From DATFTE01 sp963802575 (GTDB lineage Bacteria; Acidobacteriota; Terriglobia; Terriglobales; Acidobacteriaceae): DNA of 64,000 nt. Shown in pieces: positions 44,398 to 55,000 of this stretch. Each line of letters starts with the position of its first letter. The first letter of the stretch is position 1. Below the pieces are notes generated by a model. The model had not been told where the DNA came from and made no database searches. It saw nothing but the letters and a program-made list of their open reading frames with translations. The translations under genes were made by a program, and so were the position numbers. Where the stretch lies: positions 124,001 through 188,000 of the forward strand of contig CAWDJF010000005.1 in the NCBI GenBank assembly GCA_963802575.1, given 5' to 3'.

Positions 44398-45972
44398 ATG
44401 ATCGAGGACGAAGCGTCGGGCGATGTTACGAGGCGCGAATTTATGACTACGACCGGTAAGTTCTCTGCGGCCGCTGCTGCAGGCTTTATGTTGGGCAAGC
44501 TTGGGTCCGTGGCTCCCGAAGCGTCGGGGACCGTGTCGCCAGTGGTGGCGAAAAACGCCTCCGATCTTTCCAATCTGATTCGCTCAAAGCGAGTGTCCTG
44601 TCGAGAAGTGATGACGGCGTATCTCGATCAAATCGAGCGTTTCAATCCCAAGGTCAACGCGATCGTGTCGCTGCAGAGCCGTGATGTATTGCTGCAACAG
44701 GCGGAGGAACGCGATCAGCAATTGGCCCGAGGGGACTACAAAGGGTGGATGCATGGTTTTCCGCATGCGGTCAAAGATCTCGCCGCGACCAAGGGCATTC
44801 GCACCACGCAGGGCTCACCATTAGCCGACGTGGTGCCACAAAAAGACGCATTGTTCGTCGAGCGATTAAAAAGAAGCGGCGCCATTATCATCGGCAAGAC
44901 AAACGCTCCTGAGTTCGGACTCGGTTCGCAGACCTACAATTCGATTTTCGGAACTACCCTCAACGCCTATTCGCAATCAAAGTGTGCGGGCGGCAGCAGC
45001 GGCGGAGCGGCGGTGTCACTCGCGCTGCGCATGGTTCCAGTAGCCGACGGCAGCGACATGATGGGATCGCTACGCAATCCTGCCGCTTTCAACAATGTCA
45101 TTGGATTCCGGCCGTCCTTCGGACGCGTCCCGTCAGGTGGAGACGCTGAGTTGTTCTTCGAGACGTTGAGCACTGCAGGCGCTATGGGAAGGAGCGTTAC
45201 CGATGTTGCCATGCTGTTGTCAGTGATGGCAGGTTCGGATGCGCGAGCGCCGTTTGCTATCGAAGAAAACCCCGCACAGTTTGCCGAGCCGTTGAAGCGG
45301 GACTTCAAGGGTACGCGCCTGGGATGGATGGGGAATTACAACGGCTATCTCGCGATGGAACCTCGCATCATGGAATTGTGCGAGAGTTCATTCAAGGCAT
45401 TCGAATCAATTGGGTGCAGCGTTGACTCGGTTCAACCCGATTTCCCTCCGGAAAAGATGTGGCAGAGTTGGCTTACACTTCGCCATTGGCTGACGGCGGG
45501 AGACTTAGGGGAATTTTACAAAGACCCGTCGAAGCGAGAAAAGTTGAAGCCGGAGGCGCAATGGGAGATCGAGGGCGGCCTCAGTCTCACCGCAGCCGAG
45601 GTCTACGCAGCCTCGGTCGCTCGATCGGAATGGTATCGCGCAATGGGCAAGCTGTTTCAGACGTACGATTATTTGTTGCTGCCGACCGCGCAGGTGTTTC
45701 CCTTCGACGCGCAAACCCATTGGCCGAAGGAAATCAACGGCAAAAAGATGGACACCTACCATCGGTGGATGGAAATAGTGATTGGCGGGTCGCTGTCAGG
45801 CCACCCCGTGATCAATGTTCCCGTCGGTTTCAACCCTGCGGGCCTCCCGATGGGAATGCAGATCATTGGAAAGAATCACGCCGACCTCGCGGTGCTTCAG
45901 ATCGGGTACGCATACGAACAAGCCACGAATTGGGTGGCGAACCATCTGCCTCCGCTGCTGCAATCGGCCTGA
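44398..45972 (+). CDS. Amidase-signature family enzyme with twin-arginine leader
   Basis: The 524-residue protein begins with TRREF at residues 11-15 and a hydrophobic Ala-rich stretch, so export through Tat is likely. The amidase signature is complete: Lys126 (FPHAVKDL), cis-Ser200/201 in AGGSSGG and nucleophile Ser224. Ser224 lies in GSDMMGSLRNPA, where the family usually has GSDxGGS. That Gly-to-Met change could affect the oxyanion hole or mark a subgroup. Members hydrolyse amide bonds in many small molecules. It converges with the M14 peptidase gene at 15 bases. The substrate is unknown. Confidence 0.88.
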   Translation: MIEDEASGDVTRREFMTTTGKFSAAAAAGFMLGKLGSVAPEASGTVSPVVAKNASDLSNLIRSKRVSCREVMTAYLDQIERFNPKVNAIVSLQSRDVLLQQAEERDQQLARGDYKGWMHGFPHAVKDLAATKGIRTTQGSPLADVVPQKDALFVERLKRSGAIIIGKTNAPEFGLGSQTYNSIFGTTLNAYSQSKCAGGSSGGAAVSLALRMVPVADGSDMMGSLRNPAAFNNVIGFRPSFGRVPSGGDAELFFETLSTAGAMGRSVTDVAMLLSVMAGSDARAPFAIEENPAQFAEPLKRDFKGTRLGWMGNYNGYLAMEPRIMELCESSFKAFESIGCSVDSVQPDFPPEKMWQSWLTLRHWLTAGDLGEFYKDPSKREKLKPEAQWEIEGGLSLTAAEVYAASVARSEWYRAMGKLFQTYDYLLLPTAQVFPFDAQTHWPKEINGKKMDTYHRWMEIVIGGSLSGHPVINVPVGFNPAGLPMGMQIIGKNHADLAVLQIGYAYEQATNWVANHLPPLLQSA

Positions 45973-45987
45973 AGAAGCCGTATCAGT

Positions 45988-48822
45988 CTATTCCGGACCC
46001 GTAGCAACAGGTCGGGTGGCGTTTTCTTCCAGAATCGCCTGCCAGTTTAGAATCGCGTTCCAGACCAGGCGATGGTCGCCGCGATTCAAATCGCGGTGCA
46101 TGGGGTTGAAGTTAAACGTGATGACATGCCCGCGACCCACGGGTGTGTCCAGAATCGCGGGACGACCGATCAGTTGACTCTCTCCCCACGCCTGTCCACT
46201 CACCACGAATGGCTGTTCGTCTTGCGCACCCCACTCCATAACGATGTCTGTACGGTCGCTGGGGCCGTCCAGGCAAGTCGTGCAATAGGCCATGCGCAAC
46301 CAGCGGCGAGGGACGTCATAGAGTGGAAAATTCTGCCGGAACACCCATGTTTCCACTGGATAGCCGTACGCCAGCGGATGCTCGGGACGATCGAACGTCA
46401 CGCGCACGTGCGCGCCCGGGGTGCGGGTGGCAGCTTCCTGCGCGGCAGCTGCAGACTCGGTGCCTCCGCCCTGGCTGCTGCGCGGAACGCCACCAGAAGA
46501 TCGCCGTACACCGCGTACGATGCCACCCTCCAAGGCAAGCATCGAGCCGCTGCCGAGCGTGACCATAAGGCCGCCGCTCTCCACGAACTGTTGGATTTTC
46601 GCGAGCCCTTCGTATCCGATACCGCCGGTAATGTCGTCAGATTCCGCGGGCGTACCGAAGCTTGGTGTCTGCGGAGTTTTCTGGAAAGGCATCGGTCCCC
46701 AGGCTTTCGGCAATCCGACGATTTGCTCCGCGAGTTCGAGGTCGACGTGGCCATAAAGGAGAACGTCGATTTGGTCGCGCAGATTTCCTTTGCGAATGTC
46801 TTCATCGCGAAGATAGGTGTATGGCACTTTGCGCTGGTCAAGAATGTAACGAATCCATCCGATGGAATCGGTGTCGGCCCAGGGCACCCAGAGCCCGAGG
46901 CGAGGCGTCTTCTCAACGTGACTGGGGACGTCAGGTTCAGCTGCGGTTTCCGAGAAATCGAGGCCGAGTTCCGCCGCGACTCCGTGAATCGCATCGGATA
47001 TGCCTGCTTGTGATGGAAGGATCCACGATCCTTCGGCGTATTCGGTTCCGCCGCTCGTGAATGAATGTTCCGCAACTTTGATCACGAATCGCGACAGGCG
47101 GTAGCGAGCCGCCAGTAGACTCTCTTGCCCGGTATCTTTTAGTAGAAAAACAGGCCCCGATCCCGCGATGTTGCCTGCCGGATGCGGCGCCTCCGTCAGT
47201 GGCGCCAGAGTTGCAGAACGAACGGACACGTCGGCGGTCGCGATGGCCTGTAAATGATAGTGAGCGGGAAACTCCCAGGAAACGTCATCGTAGGGTTCGC
47301 CACCGTCCTTGGGATAGTGTTGCGGGGTGAGCAGATCAACCGCGTAGTTGCGATAAGGCTGATCAAGACGGACGATGTAAGTTCCAGCAGGAAAGTCTCC
47401 GTCTTTTAAGTGCACTGACGACTGCAAGCGGCCAACTTCGATGTGTTGCGCGATAAGGTGGCCTACCATCTGCGCCACGCGCATGCGATCGCCCTGATCT
47501 TCGGGAATGAGGATCGCGTAGGGCAGCTCGTTCACCCCCTTTTGCCAGGAATTCCAATTCTTTTTATAGAAATTGTGCAGCATCTCTTTCGAATTGCGCG
47601 CCGAGTAATCGAGCGCCATGAGCGCTCCCGTCTCCTGGTAGTTGAGATTGTCGCGAGCTGACCAGAGGAACTGCGGTGGAGGCGGCACCAGGTCGTACCA
47701 TTCGGGGCGAGTACGCTTCGCGCTGATCACACGCTTCATGGTCTCGGCGCTTCCGTTCCCGAAGGTTTCGTAGCCGCGCCCAATGCTGTTGTGGTTCATG
47801 GCTACGGAATCCAGATAGAGATGGCTGAAAGCCTCACCGAAGTTCCATGTGGAAACTCCGGGCATACCTAGAGCAGTCATGGTCTGCACTTCGTGAAAGC
47901 TGAGCTCAAGGAACTCGTCGTAAGTAATGGGATCAATGTTGGGGTTGTAAGGCCCAGTGCCGTTCCACGTCATCATCAGCGGACTGCCTTCGTGCAAATC
48001 ATGGACGACCGTCGGATGCCACTCATGAAACATGCGATGTACGGCTTTGGTGGTCTCATGCGTCTGCTGGTGCGTGTCACGATTGATGTCCACGAAGGCG
48101 TATTTAGACCAATACGGCGGAGACTGTCGAGGAAGAGAAGGACGGTCGGTTTTGCCTTTTAGGTAACGATAGAACCAGTCCACCATCTTGTCGCGGCCAT
48201 CAGGATTTGATACGGGGTTGATCAGCACGACGAGATTCTGGCGGATGTTTCGAATCATGGGCTGTTCGGAGACCGCGAGACGATAGGCCAGTTCGAGCAT
48301 GGCCTCGGTCGAGCCGGTCTCATCCGAATGGAGCGCTGCGTTGAAGTAGTAAATTGGACGGGACTGCGAGATTAGTTGCTCGGCGGCCGCCGGGTCAGTA
48401 CGTCGAGGGTCCGCGAGATCTGCCGTAGCCTGCTTCAGGCGATCCAGATCCCGAATACCGGCTTCATCTGCAATCGCGACCATCAGGATCTCGCGTCCTT
48501 CTTCACTCTGGCCCAGGGTGAAGACGCGGACGCGAGGCGAGGCTGCCGCCAACGCGCGGCAATAGGCATAGGCTTTGGCTGTCCCAACCAGCTCACCCGG
48601 CGCGCCTGGAATCCTTCCCAGGAAAGCCATCGGCGATGGCACGGTCGATGACTGTGGCAGGTACGCCACCGAGGGCGAGACGTAGTGCGGATCGGTCGTG
48701 GCCGAGGCGATGGCCTGAATGGAGCCCGGTTCCGGCGTGTCGGGAGCAGTGTTTACTTGGGCATCAGATTGAACCGCCAGGTACGACACTAGCGCTAACG
48801 TGACCAATGCGAACCGGGACAT
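45988..48822 (-). CDS. Exported M14-family zinc carboxypeptidase
   Basis: A 944-residue protein, long for the family. The ATG at 48822 has GGAGG upstream and starts a signal peptide (FALVTLALVSYLAVQSDAQ). The zinc ligands are His165 and Glu168 (HSDETGS) and His277 (DLHEGS). VLINPVSNPDGRDK is the substrate-binding Arg region. Most of the C-terminal 600 residues lack an assigned domain, except for a gatase-like stretch (FVESGGLMVTLGSGS, residues about 750-770) that resembles other acidobacterial M14 proteins. It diverges from lactate permease with a 154-base shared upstream region. It probably trims peptides in the envelope. Confidence 0.85.
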   Translation of the reverse strand: MSRFALVTLALVSYLAVQSDAQVNTAPDTPEPGSIQAIASATTDPHYVSPSVAYLPQSSTVPSPMAFLGRIPGAPGELVGTAKAYAYCRALAAASPRVRVFTLGQSEEGREILMVAIADEAGIRDLDRLKQATADLADPRRTDPAAAEQLISQSRPIYYFNAALHSDETGSTEAMLELAYRLAVSEQPMIRNIRQNLVVLINPVSNPDGRDKMVDWFYRYLKGKTDRPSLPRQSPPYWSKYAFVDINRDTHQQTHETTKAVHRMFHEWHPTVVHDLHEGSPLMMTWNGTGPYNPNIDPITYDEFLELSFHEVQTMTALGMPGVSTWNFGEAFSHLYLDSVAMNHNSIGRGYETFGNGSAETMKRVISAKRTRPEWYDLVPPPPQFLWSARDNLNYQETGALMALDYSARNSKEMLHNFYKKNWNSWQKGVNELPYAILIPEDQGDRMRVAQMVGHLIAQHIEVGRLQSSVHLKDGDFPAGTYIVRLDQPYRNYAVDLLTPQHYPKDGGEPYDDVSWEFPAHYHLQAIATADVSVRSATLAPLTEAPHPAGNIAGSGPVFLLKDTGQESLLAARYRLSRFVIKVAEHSFTSGGTEYAEGSWILPSQAGISDAIHGVAAELGLDFSETAAEPDVPSHVEKTPRLGLWVPWADTDSIGWIRYILDQRKVPYTYLRDEDIRKGNLRDQIDVLLYGHVDLELAEQIVGLPKAWGPMPFQKTPQTPSFGTPAESDDITGGIGYEGLAKIQQFVESGGLMVTLGSGSMLALEGGIVRGVRRSSGGVPRSSQGGGTESAAAAQEAATRTPGAHVRVTFDRPEHPLAYGYPVETWVFRQNFPLYDVPRRWLRMAYCTTCLDGPSDRTDIVMEWGAQDEQPFVVSGQAWGESQLIGRPAILDTPVGRGHVITFNFNPMHRDLNRGDHRLVWNAILNWQAILEENATRPVATGPE

Positions 48823-48976
48823 GCGAGCCTCCGTCCTCGCGAACAACACTGCTTCCAGCTTTGATGGCGAGGGCGAAAGCGAGTTTACTACGGGCGATTA
48901 GGAAAGACGTGGCTCCAGAATGTTGAACATGCTAGCCTGTGGCCCCGCAGGAGGGCGTTGCCGCCAGGAGGACGCT

Positions 48977-50746
48977 ATGCATTGGACGCAGGTTTACGAT
49001 CCGCTTGGTCACTGGTGGTTATCGACGGCAGTCGCGGCTCTTCCGATCATTGTGCTTTTTAGCTTGCTGGCCGGCCTCAAAGTCAAGCCGCACTGGTGCG
49101 CGATGGCGGGAGCACTTACCGCGATTACCGTCGCGGTCCTGTTCTTTCACATGCCTCTTTTGCTGGCCGCAGCGAGTTTTACTTACGGTGTGGCCTTCGG
49201 CATTCTAAAAATCGCATGGATTGTGCTGGCCGCGGTTTATCTCTACGACATTTCGGTTGAGACGGGCCAGTTTGAAATCATGAAGGAGTCCGTGGCAGGC
49301 ATCACGGCCGACCGGCGCCTGCAGGTCTTACTGGTGGCGTTTTGCTTCGGCGCATTCATCGAGGGCGCCGCCGGATTCGGCGCTCCCGTGGCGATTGCGG
49401 GGGCTTTCATGATCGGATTGGGGTTCAAGCCATTTCACGCGGCCGCCCTTAATCTGATTGCCAACACGGCACCTGTAGCCTGGGGAGCGATCGGTACGCC
49501 CGTGCATACGCTAGCCGCTGTCACGGGCCTGCCCGAATCCGATCTCAACGCGATGATCGGTCGCATCCTTCCGTTTACCGCCGTGATCGTCCCTTTCTGG
49601 CTGGTCCGAACCATGGTGGGTTGGGAGGAAACCTTTGAGGTGCTTCCCGCAATCGCGGTCGTGGGATTCTCGTTCGGCCTGACGCAATACTTCTGGTCCA
49701 ATCACGTTGACAGTAATCTCGTGGATATCATGGGCGGCGTCGCATCGATTCTGGCCCTGCTGATATTTCTCCGTTTTTGGAAACCAAAAAAGATTTGGCG
49801 CTTTGAATACGACGAAAAGCCAGCGCCACTGCCACCCCCAACCCAGGCGATTGACGACCAAGTCGGAGGCCACTGGGATGCCAACGAGTTTGACGGATAT
49901 CTGAAGGCACGCACTTATCCGCGCTCGCAAGTCCTGAAAGCGTGGATGCCTTTCGCGATTCTTTCTGTGTTTGTGCTGCTTTGGGGTTTGCCATCGATCA
50001 AACTGGCAATGAACCGTGCGACGACGCCTGCTTTTTCCGTTCACTTGCCGGATGGCACTTTGCGTCCCGGTCCGCCGGGATGGGACTTTCCGTATCTGCA
50101 CAATGCGATCTATCGATCCGCTCCGGTAGTCACGAAACCGACTCCGGAAGCCGCCCGCTATGACTTCAACTGGCTGTCCGCAACTGGCACAGCCTGTTTC
50201 CTTGCTGCCATCGTGTCCGGTCTGGTGCTCGGGCTGTCTCCGGTGCGGTTGCTAAAGATATTTTGGCGAACCCTGGTGCGAATGCGGCTCGCCATGGTCG
50301 CCATATCGTTCATGCTCGGTCTGGGATACATAACTCGATACGCGGGACTCGACGCAGTATTGGGATTAGCATTCACCCGCACGCGATGGTTTTATCCGTT
50401 TTTCGGAACTTTTCTTGGCTGGCTAGGTGTCGCGCTGACCGGCAGCGACACGTCCTCCAATGCGCTGTTCGGCAGCTTGCAGCGAATCACTTCGCAGCAA
50501 CTGGGGATTGATCCCGTGCTTATGTGCGCCGCGAACAGTGCCGGTGGAGTGATGGGCAAGATGGTGGACGCGCAATCCATTACCATAGCCACAGCGGCGA
50601 CCGAGCAAGTGGGCAACGAAGGCGTCATCTTTCGCTTTGTGGTTTGGCATTCCATTGCTCTGGGATCGATAGTAGGCATTATCGTGATGCTCTACGCTTA
50701 TGTTTTCTCGCACGCCGTACCACATGGATTGACGTTCGTGAGGTGA
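48977..50746 (+). CDS. lctP: L-lactate permease
   Basis: The 589-residue membrane protein has about 12-13 helices and starts at an ATG with AGGAGG upstream. LctP family marks are GAFIEGAAGFGAPVAIAGAFMIGLGF-type sequence (core GAAGFGAPVAI), NTAPVAWGAIGTPV, GSDTSSNALFGSLQ and ANSAGGVMGKM. It imports lactate (or glycolate) with protons. It comes 23 bases before a lactate dehydrogenase gene, which makes lactate the most likely substrate. A central soluble stretch near residues 270-330 with PLPPPTQ is longer than in many relatives. Confidence 0.93.
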   Translation: MHWTQVYDPLGHWWLSTAVAALPIIVLFSLLAGLKVKPHWCAMAGALTAITVAVLFFHMPLLLAAASFTYGVAFGILKIAWIVLAAVYLYDISVETGQFEIMKESVAGITADRRLQVLLVAFCFGAFIEGAAGFGAPVAIAGAFMIGLGFKPFHAAALNLIANTAPVAWGAIGTPVHTLAAVTGLPESDLNAMIGRILPFTAVIVPFWLVRTMVGWEETFEVLPAIAVVGFSFGLTQYFWSNHVDSNLVDIMGGVASILALLIFLRFWKPKKIWRFEYDEKPAPLPPPTQAIDDQVGGHWDANEFDGYLKARTYPRSQVLKAWMPFAILSVFVLLWGLPSIKLAMNRATTPAFSVHLPDGTLRPGPPGWDFPYLHNAIYRSAPVVTKPTPEAARYDFNWLSATGTACFLAAIVSGLVLGLSPVRLLKIFWRTLVRMRLAMVAISFMLGLGYITRYAGLDAVLGLAFTRTRWFYPFFGTFLGWLGVALTGSDTSSNALFGSLQRITSQQLGIDPVLMCAANSAGGVMGKMVDAQSITIATAATEQVGNEGVIFRFVVWHSIALGSIVGIIVMLYAYVFSHAVPHGLTFVR

Positions 50747-50769
50747 TATCTATCGCCGGCAGGAGTTTG

Positions 50770-51954
50770 ATGAGCAAAGCGTCCAGGGTTGCGTCTCCGC
50801 GAGTCCTTAACATTGCAGACTTGCGGACGATAGCTCAGAAGCGCCTCCCTAAAGTTGTCTTCGATTACCTCGATGGCGGCGCCGACAGCGAGATTACATT
50901 ACGCGACAATTGCAGAATATTCGATACGGTAACTTTTCGCCCGCGGCAAGCGGTCTCACTGCCTGCTTGTGATCTACGCACGACGGTGTTGGGTTCTGAA
51001 ATCTCCCTTCCTGCAATGCTGGCTCCGGTGGGATACAGCCGACTGATGCATCCGGACGGAGAGCAAGGCGCCGCACGAGCCGCAGGCGCGGCAGGTACGG
51101 GCTACATTCTGTCCACGATCTCGGGACATAGGCTTGAAGACGTGCGCACTGCTTCCAAGGGGCTGGTTTGGTATCAGCTTTATATTATTGGCGGGCGCGA
51201 GGTTTCCGAAGGCACCATCGAACGCGCTCGAAACGCAGGCTATTCGGCCCTGGTGGTCACTATCGATACGCCGGTCGCCGGGCTGCGCGAGCGAGACTAC
51301 CGCAACGGCATGAATCCACTCTTGAACGGAAATATATTCCAGAAGATTCCATACTTGCCGAACTTGTTGGCCCATCCTTCCTGGCTAGCCGGCTTTTTGC
51401 TCGACGGCGGCGTTCCTGATCTTCCCAATATTGTGATTCCCGGCCAAGGCCCGATGCCGCTGATTGATGTGGCCGCCGCCTTAGCCGCTTCCGCGGTTAC
51501 TTGGAGTGATATGCGTTGGATTCGCGAAGCCTGGCGCGGTCCGATTGTCATGAAAGGTGTCTTGACCGGGGAAGACGCCCGACGAGCTATTGACGAGGGT
51601 GCTTCTGCCATCGTGGTGTCGAACCACGGCGGCCGCCAACTGGATCATTCGCCTCCCACGCTCAGAATATTGCCAGAGGTGGTTGCGGCCGTGAACAAGC
51701 AAGTGGAAGTGTTCATGGATGGCGGGATTCGCAGGGGTACCGATATCGTCAAAGCAATTTGCCTGGGAGCAAGAGCAGTTCTGATGGGGCGGGCTTGCGC
51801 CTACGGCTTAGCAGCAGCGGGAGAAGCCGGCGTGGCGCGAGCCTTAGCGTTGTTACGCGCCGATGTGGAGCGGACCCTCAGGCTGCTGGGATGCGCTTCT
51901 GTCGCGCAACTGGACCGCTCATACCTGAATGTCCCCGCCTGGGACGGCTTCTGA
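50770..51954 (+). CDS. lldD: FMN-dependent L-lactate dehydrogenase (alpha-hydroxy acid oxidase family)
   Basis: A 394-residue flavoenzyme that oxidises L-lactate to pyruvate at the inner membrane and passes electrons to the quinone pool. It has KVVFDYLDGGADSE, LAPVGYSRLMHPDGE, QLYIIGGRE, then VSNHGGRQLD with catalytic His286, and FMDGGIRRGTD followed by MGRACAYGL for the FMN phosphate. The ATG follows GCAGGAG. It forms an operon with lctP. Glycolate or mandelate oxidation cannot be excluded, but the permease partner favours lactate. Confidence 0.92.
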   Translation: MSKASRVASPRVLNIADLRTIAQKRLPKVVFDYLDGGADSEITLRDNCRIFDTVTFRPRQAVSLPACDLRTTVLGSEISLPAMLAPVGYSRLMHPDGEQGAARAAGAAGTGYILSTISGHRLEDVRTASKGLVWYQLYIIGGREVSEGTIERARNAGYSALVVTIDTPVAGLRERDYRNGMNPLLNGNIFQKIPYLPNLLAHPSWLAGFLLDGGVPDLPNIVIPGQGPMPLIDVAAALAASAVTWSDMRWIREAWRGPIVMKGVLTGEDARRAIDEGASAIVVSNHGGRQLDHSPPTLRILPEVVAAVNKQVEVFMDGGIRRGTDIVKAICLGARAVLMGRACAYGLAAAGEAGVARALALLRADVERTLRLLGCASVAQLDRSYLNVPAWDGF

Positions 51955-52035
51955 AGCGCAAAAATTCCAGAAAGAGAGTTGCGCCGCTTCTGCCGATTTG
52001 ATTTATTCTGCTCCTTCCGCCACGGAGACTGCCAA

Positions 52036-55000
52036 TTGATTCCTACGCGTCGTTTGGTTCCCGTTATTCTCGCCTGTTCCTTAGTTCTCGTGTTTGCCCA
52101 CGCCGCTTCTTCCCAACAATTCCCTGAGAATACCTATCAGGGGTTGCGCTGGCGCATGATTGGCCCCTTTCGCGGAGGGCGTACGCGAGCTCTGAGCGGC
52201 GTGCCTGACCAGCCGAATGTCTTTTACATCGGACAGGTGAACGGCGGAGTCTGGAAGTCGGACGACTATGGCCGTACCTGGAACCCGATCTTCGATTCCC
52301 AGCCAACGCAGTCGATCGGCGCCATCGCGATTGCTCCCTCCGATCCGAATGTCATTTATGTTGCCAGCGGGGAAGGTTTGCATCGCCCAGATCTTTCCGT
52401 CGGAAATGGAATTTACAAATCAACGGACGCTGGAAAAACCTGGACGCATTTGGGTCTCCGCGAGGGACAACAGATTCCGGCCCTGGTGGTTGATCCTCGG
52501 GATCCAAACCGTCTAGTGGCCGCTGTATTAGGACATCCTTATGGCGCCAGCGAAGAACGCGGAATCTATCGCTCCACCGACGGAGGCAACACCTGGAAAA
52601 AGGTACTCTCTAAAGACCAGAACACAGGCGGATCGGATGTGGAGATCGATCCCTCGAATCCGGACGTTTTGTACGCGGCGCTCTGGGAAGCGCGCGAGGG
52701 TCCGTGGGAAGACAACAACCTGTTCAATGGAACAGGCGGCGGTCTTTTCAAATCGACTGACGGAGGCGAGACCTGGAACCCGTTGACCAAGGGCCTGCCG
52801 ACGAATTTGGTGCAGATCAACGTCGCCATTGCACCGAGTGATCCCAAGCGACTTTATGCCACATTGGCTACCACAGACCGCGAAGGACTTGGGGTCTATC
52901 GTTCCGACGATGCCGGCGAGAGTTGGTCTCACGTCACTACGGATCCGCGAGCCGGCATGCGAATCGGCGGCGGCGATCTTCCGATTCCGAAGGTGGATCC
53001 TAAGAATCCGGATGTCGTTTACAGCACCAGCATCGTGACCATGAAATCCACTGACGGAGGCAAAACGTGGATCAGTTTTCGCGGAGCACCTGGTGGCGAT
53101 GACTACCAGAACATCTGGATCAATCCTCACGACGGCAACACGATTTTGCTGGTCAGTGATCAGGGCGCGATTGTGACGGTGAACGGCGGGAAGACCTGGG
53201 GCTCCTGGTACAACCAGCCCACCGCGCAGCTTTATCACGTCGGCGTCACCAATACTTTTCCTTATCGCGTTTGTAGCGGCCAGCAGGAGAGTGGGTCAGT
53301 GTGCATCCTGAGTCGCGGCAATGATGGCGAGATCACGTTTCGCGATTGGCATCCCGTTGGAGTGATTGAGTACGGATATGTCGCTCCCGATCCTCTTGAT
53401 CCAGATGTAATTTATGGCGCAGGTCGCAGCGAGGTCTCAAGATTCCATTGGTCCACAGGGCAGGTGCAAAACATCACGCCAATTCCTCTGCGCACCGGGA
53501 AGTATCGCGCGAACCGCACCGAACCCATCATGTTTTCTCCGCTGAATCCTCACGTGATGTACTACGCCGCGAATGTCCTGTTCAAGACAACGGATGGGGG
53601 AGAGAACTGGGAGACGATCAGTCCTGATTTGACGCGCGAAGCGCCGGGCGCGCCGCCGAGCGTGGGCAAACTGTTTCCGGAAGGCGCCGACAAGCAGCGC
53701 GGGGTCATCTACGCGGTCGCACCGTCATTCAAGAACGAAAGCACTCTCTGGGCCGGGACCGATGATGGCCAAGTATGGAACACTCGCGATGCAGGCAAGC
53801 ATTGGAACAACATCACCCCACCCGATCTGACGCCCTGGAGCAAAGTGACCCAGATCAGCGCATCGCACTTCGATGACGCGTCAGCCTACGTGTCAGTGAG
53901 CCGCTTCCGCATCGATGATCTCCGGCCCTACATCTATCGCACTCGCGACGGTGGGAAGTCTTGGCAGACCATTACAACTGGACTGCCGTCCGACGCTCCG
54001 GTCGATACGGTACGGGAAGATCCCGAGCGCAAGGGACTCTTATTTGCCGGGACCGAAAATGCGGTGTGGGTATCTTTCGACGACGGAGACCATTGGCAAT
54101 CACTGCAATTGAATCTGCCACACACATCGATGCGCGACTTGTGGGTCCATGAGGATGATCTGATCGTGGCGACTCACGGTCGGGCATTCTGGATTCTGGA
54201 TGACATCACTCCCTTACGCCAATTGGCTGCCAGCGTCGTTCAAGCGGACGCAACGCTATTTCGGCCCGGCAACGCGTACCGGGTTCGTCGAGACACGAAT
54301 CCTGACACGCCGATTCCGCCGGACGAACCCACGGCCTTGAATCCTCCGCACGGCGCCATTCTCGACTATTACTTGGCGAAGCCAGCGTCAGGGCCGGTAA
54401 CGCTCGAGATTCTTGACTCCGCAGGCAAACTGGTACGGCGATACTCCAGCGCGGATAAACCTGATGTAACCGAAGAGCAATTGAAGAGTCAGCTGATCCC
54501 TCTATATTGGATTCGCATGCCAAAGGTTCTATCCACAGAACCTGGAATGCATCGCTGGGTGTGGGATATGCATTATCCCGACCCGGTTGCAACGCAGCAC
54601 GGGTATCCGATTGCCGCGATTCCGGGAGACACTCCTCGTGAGCCGCAGGGGCCACACGCCCTCCCCGGAAAATACTCGGCGCGGCTCACTGTTAACGGGC
54701 ATTCCTACACCGAGCCATTCACGGTGGTGATGGATCCGCGAGTGAAGACGACAACTGCGGGGCTTACGCAGCTGTTCGAGTTAGAGACTCGTCTGGCCGC
54801 GCTGCTAACGCGGACTTCTCAGGCCGTCATACAGGCGCGCTCCATGCGTACGCAAGCGCAGGGGCTCGAGGGCAAGGCCACAGGTTCCACGGCAGACGCT
54901 CTCAAGAGTTTTGATCAGAAAGTTGGGGCAGTGCTCCAGAGCGCAGTGCCTTCAGCAACTACGCAGACTCCTACGCTGACTCGAGTCAACGGAGCCGCCT

